Assembly (NCBI GenBank): GCA_016839585.1
Contig: JAEOTZ010000060.1
Span: forward strand, 1-33,537
Length of the DNA: 33,537 nucleotides
Direction: 5' to 3'
From: Promethearchaeota archaeon
GTDB lineage: Archaea > Asgardarchaeota > Lokiarchaeia > Sigyniarchaeales > SOKP01
Below are positions 24,303 to 33,469 of the stretch, in pieces. Below the pieces are notes generated by a model. It was not told the origin of the DNA and did not search any database. It saw only the letters and a list, made by a program, of their open reading frames with translations. The position numbers and the translations under genes are program-made. Position 1 is the stretch's first letter. Each line of letters starts with the position of its first letter.

Positions 24303-24566
24303 TTATGTATTTTCCTTTCTCATACACTGCATTTTCTTGGAAATTCTTATCATTTCATCAAAAATCCTATCATTTTCTTCTGAATCATTTGTTTTCAATA
24401 ATCTTTCATTAAGATCTTTTATTTTCAGTGTTAAATCAATAAATTCTTGTGGAGGTTCCATTTGATAGAAATATTCATTATCTCCTTTCTCATCTAATTC
24501 TATGTATACCCATTTTCTTTCTTCTTGAGACCAATTCCATCGATTAGGTGTGAGTTTTCTAGGCAT
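24303..24566 (-). CDS. Small charged protein, unknown function
   Basis: An 87-residue, highly charged cytosolic protein. It opens with MPRKLTPNRWNWSQEERKW and contains one helix-rich region (about residues 38-82) dense in Asp, Glu, Lys and Leu. There is a single Cys near the C-terminus and no membrane segment or known motif. It is convergent with the EndoV-like gene (19 nt apart). It is probably a lineage-specific protein, supported by its composition and ATG start more than by homology. Confidence 0.6.
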   Translation of the reverse strand: MPRKLTPNRWNWSQEERKWVYIELDEKGDNEYFYQMEPPQEFIDLTLKIKDLNERLLKTNDSEENDRIFDEMIRISKKMQCMRKENT

Positions 24567-24731
24567 TATTTAAAGAATTAATAAAAGGTTATTACTTAAA
24601 TTAAATTTTCATAATAATTGATTAACTCTGTTATAAATTATAATTTCTATAAGATTTTTTATAATTTTTTTATTTTCTAATATTAACAGATTAATACTTT
24701 TTAAACTAATAAAAATAGGTCCCTTAAGGTA

Positions 24732-25934
24732 TCATTCTGAAAATTCTTTTAAATTTTTTTCAGCAAGTTCTCTAACATCCACATCGGTGTCTTTTGAGAG
24801 TTTTTCTAACAAATTCTTTAATTCCTCTCCCTTTTCTTCGAATTTACCAATTGCTTTAATTAAATTATATCTAATTAACCAATCTTTATCATGAATTAAC
24901 TTAAGGAATGCATCATATACTTTTTTATCTTTTATTTCACTTAAAATTTCTATTACACTTCTTTTAATCTCATTATTTTGATTCTTTAAATCCATGATAA
25001 GGAATTCTATTACTTTATCTTTATTTTTTTCATCTAAAAGTTTGTACATATTCATGAAGAGAGAAATTTGATATGATTTAGGAAAACTAGAAGGGACTTT
25101 TAACTGCTGATAAGATTGAATAGAGATACTCGAAGATTTTTTTTCCTTTAACTCTAATAATGATTGACTTAATTTCTCATTTTCCTTTTGAAATTTTAAT
25201 AATTCATTTTTGATCTCTTCAATTTCTTTTGTACTATCAGCTATTTCTTTTTCTTTTGCCTGTAAATAATTGATCTTAGCTTTAAATTCTTCTATCTCGG
25301 CAATCAGAGTCTCGATTTCTTTATTTGCTGAATCAATTTTTTCTGATTGCACATTTTCAGTCGCTTCTTGGATTTTAGCTTTTAATGCTTCGATTTCAAC
25401 ACGTAATAATCCATTTTCTTCCATTAATTGAAAATTCAATTTTTTAGCCTCAATTAATTCTTGATTTTCAACTACTTGATGATCATAAGCTTGCTTTTTC
25501 TCAATTTGTTCTTTTAGAGATTGAATTTGAATTCTATTTTGTTCATTTTCTTCAGTTAACTGAACAATAATTTTTTTAGTATTAATTAATTCTTCATTTA
25601 CTTCAGATGGTGAATTCAGCTCTTTATAATTTTCTAAATGGTTTGTTAGTTCTTGAATTTGCTGATTTAGGGAGTTGATATCTTTATATCTTTTTACTAA
25701 ATCTTGTTTTTGAGTCGCGATAGTGTCTTTTAACTCTTTAATATTCTCAGGTGTTTTTTCTTGAAATTCAAAAAGTTTATCTTTTTGATCTTCAATTAAT
25801 AATTTTTGTTCTTTTATTGTAAAATTTAACTTATTAATTTCTTCCTTTAAACCATCAATTGTTTGCTCGAATTCTGCTCGAACTTTGTTTCCTTCTTCAA
25901 CAGTATCAATTAAATTCTTTATATCTTTAGTCAT
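24732..25934 (-). CDS. Long coiled-coil protein with C-terminal HEAT-like repeats
   Basis: A 400-residue protein. Residues about 10-275 are almost continuous heptad-like coiled coil rich in Lys, Glu, Gln, Ile and Leu. The region contains an imperfect internal repeat: segments around ELINTKKIIVQLTEENEQNR and ELIEAKKLNFQLMEENGLLR align closely. Residues about 285-400 form amphipathic helix pairs with the HEAT/PBS-lyase-type pattern (for example AFLKLIHDKDWLIRYNLIKA and VDVRELAEKNLKEF). No nuclease, ATPase or membrane segment is seen. The architecture suggests a structural or scaffolding protein of the SMC/golgin-like coiled-coil type, but no function can be assigned. Confidence 0.8.
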   Translation of the reverse strand: MTKDIKNLIDTVEEGNKVRAEFEQTIDGLKEEINKLNFTIKEQKLLIEDQKDKLFEFQEKTPENIKELKDTIATQKQDLVKRYKDINSLNQQIQELTNHLENYKELNSPSEVNEELINTKKIIVQLTEENEQNRIQIQSLKEQIEKKQAYDHQVVENQELIEAKKLNFQLMEENGLLRVEIEALKAKIQEATENVQSEKIDSANKEIETLIAEIEEFKAKINYLQAKEKEIADSTKEIEEIKNELLKFQKENEKLSQSLLELKEKKSSSISIQSYQQLKVPSSFPKSYQISLFMNMYKLLDEKNKDKVIEFLIMDLKNQNNEIKRSVIEILSEIKDKKVYDAFLKLIHDKDWLIRYNLIKAIGKFEEKGEELKNLLEKLSKDTDVDVRELAEKNLKEFSE

Positions 25935-26216
25935 AGTTTTGACAGCAATTATAAATAATTAATAATAGTTTTATATCAATTTATATATAATGAATTGAAT
26001 TCTAATAACTCTTTACATAATTCAATAAATAAACTTTGAATATTTATTTCTTAATTCCTCTTTTTTATATTAATTTCATTAAGAATATTAATTATATTAA
26101 TTTCCTTAAGAGATAATTCAATTTTCCAAAAGTGTCTTTTTTTGAACTACTCATATAGAAATCTTTAAAATAGATATTAAAATATATTTCAATTGATATA
26201 ATTAGATGTAAAAAAC

Positions 26217-26222
26217 GGGAGG
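26217..26222 (+). promoter_or_regulatory. Shine-Dalgarno for the acidic mini-gene
   Basis: GGGAGG lies 10 nt before the ATG at 26233. It is a strong match in a very AT-rich spacer and the main reason to believe the short gene that follows. Confidence 0.6.
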
Positions 26223-26232
26223 ATTTTATATA

Positions 26233-26382
26233 ATGACATATGAGGATTATGAAGGAGTAAATAAAGATAAAGAATATGAAGATGATGATGATGAGGACTA
26301 CGATGATGAATTTAATGATGGTGATTGGGATTATGATGATGACGATGATTTGGAAGACGATGATGACGAGGAGGATTGGTGA
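26233..26382 (+). CDS. 49-residue poly-Asp acidic protein
   Basis: A short gene encoding MTYEDYEGVNKDKEY followed by a nearly uninterrupted Asp/Glu/Tyr/Trp tail (EDDDDEDYDDEF ... DWDYDDDDDLEDDDDEEDW). More than half the residues are Asp or Glu, so it must be disordered and extremely acidic. A strong Shine-Dalgarno 10 nt upstream supports translation. Most of the sequence consists of GAT/GAC/GAA triplets and could evolve by repeat slippage. Acidic tails like this bind cations or basic proteins such as histones or ribosomal proteins, but here that is speculation. Confidence 0.65.
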   Translation: MTYEDYEGVNKDKEYEDDDDEDYDDEFNDGDWDYDDDDDLEDDDDEEDW

Positions 26383-26481
26383 ATCTAATATATATAATAC
26401 TTATAGTTTTTCAAAATAGAGTATAAGAACATTCCAGGTTAAAAAATAAAAAAATAATTAGAATCTTTTTACTCCATTATG

Positions 26482-27009
26482 TTATACAATCCTAATTTCG
26501 ATAATTTTATCTCCTTGTTGAATTGAATTTACAACTGCTTGATCCTTAGAACTTTTTGCTTCTCCAAATATCGTATGCTTATTATTAAGATGTGGTGTTG
26601 GAACATGTGTAATAAAGAATTGAGAGCCATTGGTATTTGGTCCAGCATTAGCCATTGCCAAAATCCCTGGTTTATCAAATTTTCTCCCACTCTGAAACTC
26701 ATCTCTAAAAGGATATGAAATACTTTGACCTTTGAATGGAAAGAATGTAATTCCTTTATCTTTTGGACCACCAAAACCTTTTCCCAGGGGATCACCCCCT
26801 TGAATCATGAAATCAGCAATAACTCTATGAAAAATTATTCCATTATAGAAGCCCTGTTGTGCTAGATATAAAAAGCTGGCTACTGTTATAGGAGCTCCAT
26901 CATCGAAAAGTCTTAGATTAATATTACCTTTATTTGTAATAATAATGATTTCAGTCAATGATTTTTCACCTATTTTTGTAATAATATACTCTATGAAAAG
27001 TTCTAACAT
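26482..27009 (-). CDS. Cyclophilin-type peptidyl-prolyl cis-trans isomerase
   Basis: Prolyl isomerase that assists protein folding in the cytosol. The 175 residues show standard cyclophilin motifs: FHRVIADFMIQGGDPLGKG (with catalytic Arg, Phe and Gln), GILAMANAGPNTNGSQFFIT and HLNNKHTIFGEA. The residue equivalent to the cyclosporin-contacting Trp121 is His (HLNNKH). The first 20 residues before the conserved TNKGNINLRLF strand are an N-terminal extension without signal-peptide features; an internal start is possible but no ATG lies close to the domain. It stands alone, divergent from the acetyl-CoA synthetase gene. Confidence 0.95.
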   Translation of the reverse strand: MLELFIEYIITKIGEKSLTEIIIITNKGNINLRLFDDGAPITVASFLYLAQQGFYNGIIFHRVIADFMIQGGDPLGKGFGGPKDKGITFFPFKGQSISYPFRDEFQSGRKFDKPGILAMANAGPNTNGSQFFITHVPTPHLNNKHTIFGEAKSSKDQAVVNSIQQGDKIIEIRIV

Positions 27010-27103
27010 TTTTTAACCTTTTTACTCAATGAAAAGATTAAAAATTATTGTAATAATACACTTTTATAACACTTAAAATTTTAAATTACTGCACATAAAA
27101 AAA

Positions 27104-29272
27104 ATGACGATTAAGCGTAATGCTTCCTTTTTTTTCAATCCAAAATCAATTGCAATTATTGGTGCTAGCAGTACACCTGGAAAAGTGGGATATAATGTAT
27201 TAAAAAATATAATTGATTCTAGCTATTCTGGAAAGATTTTTCCCATAAATCCAAAAGCTGGTGAGATTCTTAACTATAAGGCTTTTAAAAGTGTACTAAA
27301 GGTTCCAGATGAAATTGATATAGCTATTTTTGTAATTCCTGGAAAGCATGTAAATTCAATTGCAGAAGAGTGCGGTAAAAAAAATATTAAGGGTTTAGTT
27401 GTAATCTCAGCTGGTTTTAAAGAAATTGGTGGAGAAGGTATATTACGTGAAAAAAAGCTTATTGAAATTGCTAAAAAATATAATATGAGAATAATAGGTC
27501 CAAATTGCCTAGGATTTATTGGAATCAATTATAATGGGTCATTCGCAACTGAAACTCCTAAAAAAGGACATATTGCTATGATTTCCCAGTCTGGAGCAAT
27601 GTTAACCGGGATGATGGATTATTCCATGGAACAGGCGTTTGGTTTTTCATGTAATATTAGCTTAGGGAATAAGGCTGATTGCTCCGAGGTCGATTTCATT
27701 GAATATTTAGCAGATGATGAGGATACTAAAGTGATTCTTTGTTATTTAGAGAGTATAGAAAATGGAGAAAGATTTTTAGAAATTCTTCCAAAAGCAACAA
27801 GAAAAAAGCCAATAGTGATATTAAAAGCGGGAGTTAGTGAAGCAGGTGCTAGAGCAGCCTCGAGTCATACCGGGGCATTAGCAGGATCTGATATAGCATA
27901 TGATTTAGCATTCGAAAAATGTGGAGTAATTAGAGCAAATTCGATTGGAGACCTTTTTGATTTTGGTGAAGCCTTTCTTTATCAACCAATACCAGAAAAA
28001 AATTCCTTTGCTATTATTACAAATGCTGGGGGGCCCGGCATAACAGGGGTCGATGCTTTTGAACGTGAAGGCTTAAAATTAGCCCAATTTTCAGAACCCA
28101 TATTACATAAATTAAGAGATAATTTACCCCCAGAAGCAGCCATTTTTAATCCAGTAGATATCATTGGAGATGCGTCACCAGAAAGATATCGATTTGCTAT
28201 TGAATCTATTTTTGGTATAAACAACAAAAATGTTGAAGGAATATATGAAGATTCAATTACTACATATGGTGCATTAATAATTATGTCTCCACAGGCTCAG
28301 ACAAAACCAATTGAAGTTGCTAAGTTAATTTATGATATCTCTTCGAATCATTTATCAACCAAGCCGATATTATGCGCTATGATAGGCGAAAAATCTATTA
28401 AAGAGGCAAGAAAATATTTAAAACAACATCACATCCCTTGTTTTCCCTTTCCAGAAAGAGCTGCTCACTCCTTAAAAACATTAGTAAGATATAAAGACTT
28501 TTTAGACTCAAAACCTTTGGAAAAATTAGAAATTTCTGAATTTAAAGTTAATAAGGATAAAGTTAAAGAAATCTTTGATGCTGTCAGGAAAGATGAGCGA
28601 ACCGTACTTTTAAGCCATGAAACGAGCGAAATTTTTGAATGTTATGGGATTAAATCTCCAAAATCAAGATTGGCAAGGACTCCAAGAGAGGCCATGAAAT
28701 TACAAAAAGAAATTGGGAAATCGGTTTTGAAGATTGTCAGTCCACAGATAATTCATAAAACTGATGTAGGAGGGATTGTTCTAGGTGTTGAATCTGAGAT
28801 AGATGCCTTTGAAGCTTTTATCCAAATTGTGGATAGTGCTAAAAAATTTGGCCCCCAAATAGCTAAAATTTATGGAGTTGAAGTGCAAGAGATGATTGAC
28901 TTTAAAAAAGAAAAAAAGTTTATTGAACTTATTATAGGTATGTCTCGTGACCCGCAATTTGGCCCAATGTTGATGATTGGTTCTGGGGGAATTTACGCTA
29001 ATTTTCTAAGAGATGTTTCATTCGCGTTAGCATATAAATTTACAGAACAGGATGCAAAAAACACACTTCAAAAAACTAAAATATACAGTTTGTTACAAGG
29101 AGTTAGAGGAGAACCAGCTTCCGATATTGATTCAATTATAGAAGTATTGTTAAGATTATCACAGCTAGTAAATGATTTTAAAGATATTGTTGAGTTAGAT
29201 ATTAATCCATTATTATCCTTTATTAAAGGATATAGTGCAGTAGATATTAAAATTACTATAAGCCGAGGATAA
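27104..29272 (+). CDS. ADP-forming acetyl-CoA synthetase, fused alpha and beta subunits
   Basis: Converts acyl-CoA (mainly acetyl-CoA), ADP and Pi to the acid, CoA and ATP, giving substrate-level phosphorylation in archaea. The 722 residues combine the alpha part (CoA-binding IAIIGASSTPGKVGYNV, IGPNCLGFIG, the phosphorylated His255 in SSHTGALAGSD) with the ATP-grasp beta part (LKIVSPQIIHKTDVGGIVLG and GSGGIYANFL). Fused alpha-beta chains are one of the two common layouts in archaea. It is followed after 68 nt by a BioD/DRTGG protein on the same strand. Acyl specificity cannot be read from sequence. Confidence 0.94.
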   Translation: MTIKRNASFFFNPKSIAIIGASSTPGKVGYNVLKNIIDSSYSGKIFPINPKAGEILNYKAFKSVLKVPDEIDIAIFVIPGKHVNSIAEECGKKNIKGLVVISAGFKEIGGEGILREKKLIEIAKKYNMRIIGPNCLGFIGINYNGSFATETPKKGHIAMISQSGAMLTGMMDYSMEQAFGFSCNISLGNKADCSEVDFIEYLADDEDTKVILCYLESIENGERFLEILPKATRKKPIVILKAGVSEAGARAASSHTGALAGSDIAYDLAFEKCGVIRANSIGDLFDFGEAFLYQPIPEKNSFAIITNAGGPGITGVDAFEREGLKLAQFSEPILHKLRDNLPPEAAIFNPVDIIGDASPERYRFAIESIFGINNKNVEGIYEDSITTYGALIIMSPQAQTKPIEVAKLIYDISSNHLSTKPILCAMIGEKSIKEARKYLKQHHIPCFPFPERAAHSLKTLVRYKDFLDSKPLEKLEISEFKVNKDKVKEIFDAVRKDERTVLLSHETSEIFECYGIKSPKSRLARTPREAMKLQKEIGKSVLKIVSPQIIHKTDVGGIVLGVESEIDAFEAFIQIVDSAKKFGPQIAKIYGVEVQEMIDFKKEKKFIELIIGMSRDPQFGPMLMIGSGGIYANFLRDVSFALAYKFTEQDAKNTLQKTKIYSLLQGVRGEPASDIDSIIEVLLRLSQLVNDFKDIVELDINPLLSFIKGYSAVDIKITISRG

Positions 29273-29340
29273 TTTTTAAGAAAATATAAAAAACCTATAA
29301 AATAAAATTAAATGGTAAAGAAAAAAGATTGTAGTGATTT

Positions 29341-30408
29341 ATGATGGTTAAAACAATTTATCTATGCTCGTTAAGGGAAAGAGTAGGAAAGAGTTTAATT
29401 TCGATCGGAATTATGCAAAAATTACAAAATGAAGGCAAGAAGGTTGCCTATTTCAAGCCTATAGGAATTCCTAAAGGAGCGTTCACTAATAAAGCAGATC
29501 GTGATGTCGGATTTATACAAAATACTATTTTTAAGACGACACTTCCATATGACATAATATCTCCTGTTTCTATTCCGGATTGTTATTATGTAGATCTTAT
29601 AGATGTTAAAAGAAAGGAGGAGAATTTAGGAACGATTAAAAATGCTTACGATGAAATCGCTAAAAATTTCGAATATGTCATTATTGAAGGTTCTCCAAGC
29701 ATTAAAAGATATACACGTGTAGGCTTAGATGATGTGACTATAGCGAAATCAATAGGTATTAATGATCTAGTTTTCATAGAGACTCAATCTTCTGATAAAT
29801 GTATTGATAATATATTTTTCTCTAAGAATTATTTTGAATTTAGAAAGATCAAAATAAAAGGAATTATCTTTAATAAGATTGATTATGACTATAAAGCAAG
29901 GATTGAAGAATTAGAAGAAAATCATATTAAAAGATATGGGATCCCAATACTAGGAATTATTGAAAAAAGCATTGAGTTGTTTGCACCTCGAGTAATCGAA
30001 ATTCAAGAAGGAATTGGTGGAGAATTAATTAACGAAATAGCATCTGCGAGTTTAAACAATAGGGTTGAAACAACAATAATTGGTGCGATGAATGCTCAAG
30101 CTGCTTTGAAATATTTAAGACAAATAAAAGCAGCAGCAGTTATTACCGGTGGAGATCGTACAGATTTAGCCTTAGCCGCGTTAAATGAAGATGTTAAATG
30201 TTTAATTTTAACCGGGTTTATAAAACCTGATATCAAGGTTATTCATACAGCGAATGAAAAAGGAATTCCAATAATACTTAGTCCATCTGATACATACACA
30301 ACACTTAGAAATATGGATAGAGTAAAGCCTGGAATTCAAGAAGATGAGATAGATTTAGCTTTAAAATTAATAGAAAATGTTATTGATTGGGATTTGTTAT
30401 TAAATTAG
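29341..30408 (+). CDS. BioD-like P-loop plus DRTGG domain protein (Pta N-terminal type)
   Basis: A 355-residue protein with the architecture found at the N-terminus of some phosphotransacetylases. Residues about 1-215 are a BioD/dethiobiotin synthetase-like P-loop domain (YLCSLRERVGKSLISIG near the N-terminus, VIIEGSPSIK). Residues about 220-325 are a DRTGG domain (AAAVITGGDRTDLALAAL, containing the GGDRTD motif). The catalytic phosphotransacetylase domain itself is absent. Stand-alone proteins of this type are common in archaea and may be nucleotide-sensing regulators. Its place directly after the acetyl-CoA synthetase suggests a role in acetyl-CoA metabolism (inference). MMVK offers two adjacent Met starts. 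Confidence 0.85.
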   Translation: MMVKTIYLCSLRERVGKSLISIGIMQKLQNEGKKVAYFKPIGIPKGAFTNKADRDVGFIQNTIFKTTLPYDIISPVSIPDCYYVDLIDVKRKEENLGTIKNAYDEIAKNFEYVIIEGSPSIKRYTRVGLDDVTIAKSIGINDLVFIETQSSDKCIDNIFFSKNYFEFRKIKIKGIIFNKIDYDYKARIEELEENHIKRYGIPILGIIEKSIELFAPRVIEIQEGIGGELINEIASASLNNRVETTIIGAMNAQAALKYLRQIKAAAVITGGDRTDLALAALNEDVKCLILTGFIKPDIKVIHTANEKGIPIILSPSDTYTTLRNMDRVKPGIQEDEIDLALKLIENVIDWDLLLN

Positions 30409-30664
30409 ATTGTTATAGATAAAAACTACTTTTCATTTGAATATTTTCATTCTTTTCTTTTTCCTTAAGATTAGATTAATAGTTATTTTTTTCTTCGATA
30501 ATTTCCAACTTTATTAAAATAAAAGACTTAATATGATATTTTAAAAATAATTATTAAAATTTTTATCAAATAGATTCAAATTTTATTAGTGAATTTAATT
30601 TTATTTGATATATTTTTTTAATTAAATTTACATGTTCAAAATATTGAATTGTCTTGAATGAAAA

Positions 30665-31780
30665 ATGATAATAGGTATTCCCAAAGAAATAAAACCTGGT
30701 GAGGGAAGAGTAAGTCTCTCACCATATAATATTGAAGAACTTATTAATATGGGTCATAATGTATTAATTGAACGCAATGCGGGAAGAAAAGTAGGATTTA
30801 CTGATGACCAATATATAAATGCTGGTGCAAAAGTTTATGAGACTAAAAAAAAGATTTATAGTGATTCAGATATCCTTGTTAAAGTTAAAGAACCAGTTTT
30901 AGAAGAATTAAATTATTTTAACCCTGGACCAATACTTTTTTCTTTCTTACATTTATCTGCTGTGAAAGAATTGACAGATATTTTCATGAGAGGTAAAGCT
31001 ACTGCAATTGCTTTTGAATCAGTTGAATTGGATGATGGGCATTTACCGATTTTAATACCAATGTCTGAGATTGCAGGAAGAATGGCATTGATTAAGGGTG
31101 CTAATCTACTTACAATACACAATAAAGGTAAAGGAGTTTTATTAGGTGGTGCTGCCGGCGTATATAAAGGTAATGTTACTGTATTAGGTGGAGGTACTGC
31201 AGGTTTAAGTGCTGCGTTAGCTGGATATGGCTTGGGTGCCCATGTAACAATCTTAGAAAGAAATATATTTCGGATTAGATATTTAAAAGATATTTTAACT
31301 AAAGGAATTAATGTTATTATGTCCAATATAAGAAATATAAGAAAAACTGTTAAAAAAACAGATATCTTAATAGGTACTGTTTTAATTCCAAACGCTAAAG
31401 CACCTAGAATCGTTTCAAGAGAAATGGTTAGATCAATGAAATCGGGATCTGTAATTGTAGATGTTTCGATTGACCAAGGAGGTTGTATTGAAACTAGTAA
31501 ACCTACAACTCACGAAGATCCAACTTATTTAGATGAGGGTATAATTCATTATTGTGTAACAAATATGCCTGGTGCTTATCCAAGAACATCTACAGAAGCC
31601 CTTTCTGAAGCCCTATTTCCATATTTAATGCACTTAATATCAGATGAAGATATTGTAAAAGTTCTTAAGAAAAGCCCCCCAATAAGAAGAGGTGTTAATC
31701 TCTTTAGAGGTAATATAACAATAAAAGAAATAGCAGAAACTTTTAATTATCCTTATAAACCTATAGAAGATATTTTATAA
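30665..31780 (+). CDS. ald: Alanine dehydrogenase
   Basis: NAD-dependent oxidative deamination of alanine to pyruvate and ammonia, or the reverse. The 371-residue protein of the Ald/PNT family begins [20 protein letters not shown], with VKVKEP (catalytic Lys), FSFLHLSA (catalytic His), [20 protein letters not shown] (NAD-binding Gly motif) and [21 protein letters not shown]. Family length is about 370. It is separated from the preceding gene by 256 nt of AT-rich DNA, so it is probably transcribed alone. Confidence 0.95.
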   Translation: MIIGIPKEIKPGEGRVSLSPYNIEELINMGHNVLIERNAGRKVGFTDDQYINAGAKVYETKKKIYSDSDILVKVKEPVLEELNYFNPGPILFSFLHLSAVKELTDIFMRGKATAIAFESVELDDGHLPILIPMSEIAGRMALIKGANLLTIHNKGKGVLLGGAAGVYKGNVTVLGGGTAGLSAALAGYGLGAHVTILERNIFRIRYLKDILTKGINVIMSNIRNIRKTVKKTDILIGTVLIPNAKAPRIVSREMVRSMKSGSVIVDVSIDQGGCIETSKPTTHEDPTYLDEGIIHYCVTNMPGAYPRTSTEALSEALFPYLMHLISDEDIVKVLKKSPPIRRGVNLFRGNITIKEIAETFNYPYKPIEDIL

Positions 31781-31974
31781 TTCCTTTTGATTTTAACCTA
31801 TGTAACCTTACTGGAGTAGTTTATAGCAGAAAGAAAAATTATATATAATCTCCTAGAAGATTTTATTAAATATCTAACTAAAGTTTGACAATTTAATAAT
31901 TGCATATTAGTATTAAAAAAATATTTAATTAAATTCTATTATATCCATTTTATAAGAAAGGATTAAAAAAAATT

Positions 31975-32253
31975 ATGCCTAAGTGGAATAAAGAGAAAAA
32001 TATAAGAGCCGCAATTTATGTTGATTGTGTATTAGGTATTATATCATCAATAATATCACTAACTGGGATCTTTTACTCAGCTATAATAACTAAGACAACA
32101 GGTGATTTTTGGGTAATTGGGCTTAGTTTTTGGACAGCTTATTTACTTGTTTCTATATATTTAATTTTTTTAGGAATCTATACTTATTTTCGAGAAAAAA
32201 AATATGGTGTGAAAAAGCCCAAAAAAGATTTAAAACCACCTATAGTATCATAA
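31975..32253 (+). CDS. Small two-helix membrane protein
   Basis: A 92-residue protein. The Lys-rich N-terminus (MPKWNKEKN) precedes helix 1 (about 11-33), a short TKTTGDFW loop, helix 2 (about 43-68) and a basic, Pro-rich tail (FREKKYGVKKPKKDLKPP). The positive-inside pattern places both ends in the cytoplasm. No family is recognised. It is short and composition-supported only; a purine stretch (aagaaaggat) lies upstream of the ATG. Confidence 0.6.
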   Translation: MPKWNKEKNIRAAIYVDCVLGIISSIISLTGIFYSAIITKTTGDFWVIGLSFWTAYLLVSIYLIFLGIYTYFREKKYGVKKPKKDLKPPIVS

Positions 32254-32408
32254 CAAAACAAATTAGAAGTATAATACAAGATCAAAAAGTTATTTATATG
32301 ATTTTATAATACCTTTTAATAAAATTATTCTAATAAATAAATAATTTTGATAAGAATATTATTAAATATTTTAATACTTAAAATTCTGTAAAAAAATAGT
32401 AAAGTAAT

Positions 32409-33392
32409 ATGCCAGAAAGTAGTCGCCAATTAAATGATCTCAATAAAGTATTTATCCCATGTCGAACAGTTTTAGAAATGGAAACTCTAACTTCCTTATA
32501 TTTATCGACTCAAAATTATGATCAAATTAAAGACTTGCCAGAGAGTCAGCCATCAAGCCAAAAAGTCGCACAGATTTTTGGTGTAGAAGAAACTAAACCT
32601 CTCTTGAGTATAGTTGACTATTTCATAAATTGTGCCATACCAAAAGTTAAACCAGTTGTGATGTATGAAAGAGAACATCATGATAGATACAGGATGGGAA
32701 ATATTGAAGCTTACACTAAAACACGTGTTTGTCTGTATCTTGCTCTACATCGACTAAAATTAAAGTTCTTAATCTTGAAGAACTTCTTAGATAGATTTAA
32801 AAAAAATCAATATGAACTTGATTTTTATCAATCTCAGAATTCAGGTGTGAATCAAACCATGCTCTCAACATTGTATAAATTCTATCATGATAAAAACAAG
32901 ATGAATCTAATATTAATGCTTCCCAAAAAAAAAATCTCAGAAAGGGTTAGTAAACTAATAGATACTCAAGACTCTATTACTACAGATAAATTATTAAATA
33001 TGGTCGCTACCCGTTTATTTACAAATGAAAAAAATCAAGTAAAATTTATTATGAGAGAAATAAAAGCATCTCTGTTTGTTTGTAAGCTTATTTTTGCTAC
33101 AATGGATGTTAAGAATCCATTTTTACGAGCAAAAGATACAATGATTAGTCCTGAGGAAACAATGGTTAGTAATGATTTTATTCCAGAATTAATTCCCGCT
33201 ATGTCAAAATGCTTTTCTGATAATAATTACGTTCAATTGGAAGAATGTATAAATGCTTTTGATTTTTTAATGAATAAGGTATTAGATGGAATTAACTATG
33301 CTTATGAAGTAGCTTCTGGAGGTATTATAAAGTTAGAATTAGACGAAACATTATATAATACAGGAAATATTTTTACGGAATTAGTATCATAA
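32409..33392 (+). CDS. Uncharacterised 327-residue helical protein
   Basis: No family is recognised. The protein appears largely alpha-helical, with several amphipathic segments (for example AYTKTRVCLYLALHRLKLKF, FLILKNFLDRFKK and IKASLFVCKLIFATMD). It has an N-terminal region with Ser/Gln-rich linkers and an unusual VYEREHHDRYRMGN-like stretch (starting MYEREHHDRY) containing Arg, His and Asp clusters. There is no signal peptide or obvious transmembrane helix. It starts at the first ATG, with a weak Shine-Dalgarno. No neighbour gives context. Confidence 0.7.
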   Translation: MPESSRQLNDLNKVFIPCRTVLEMETLTSLYLSTQNYDQIKDLPESQPSSQKVAQIFGVEETKPLLSIVDYFINCAIPKVKPVVMYEREHHDRYRMGNIEAYTKTRVCLYLALHRLKLKFLILKNFLDRFKKNQYELDFYQSQNSGVNQTMLSTLYKFYHDKNKMNLILMLPKKKISERVSKLIDTQDSITTDKLLNMVATRLFTNEKNQVKFIMREIKASLFVCKLIFATMDVKNPFLRAKDTMISPEETMVSNDFIPELIPAMSKCFSDNNYVQLEECINAFDFLMNKVLDGINYAYEVASGGIIKLELDETLYNTGNIFTELVS

Positions 33393-33469
33393 TTAAAATT
33401 TTATGAATAACTTTGCTTCTGAATTAATAAATGAAAAATAAAAAAATAAGGAATTAATTTTTAATAGCT

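Noticed and set aside
26529-26795. Second minus-strand frame within the cyclophilin gene
   Set aside because: The cyclophilin frame carries all family motifs; this is an out-of-frame shadow.
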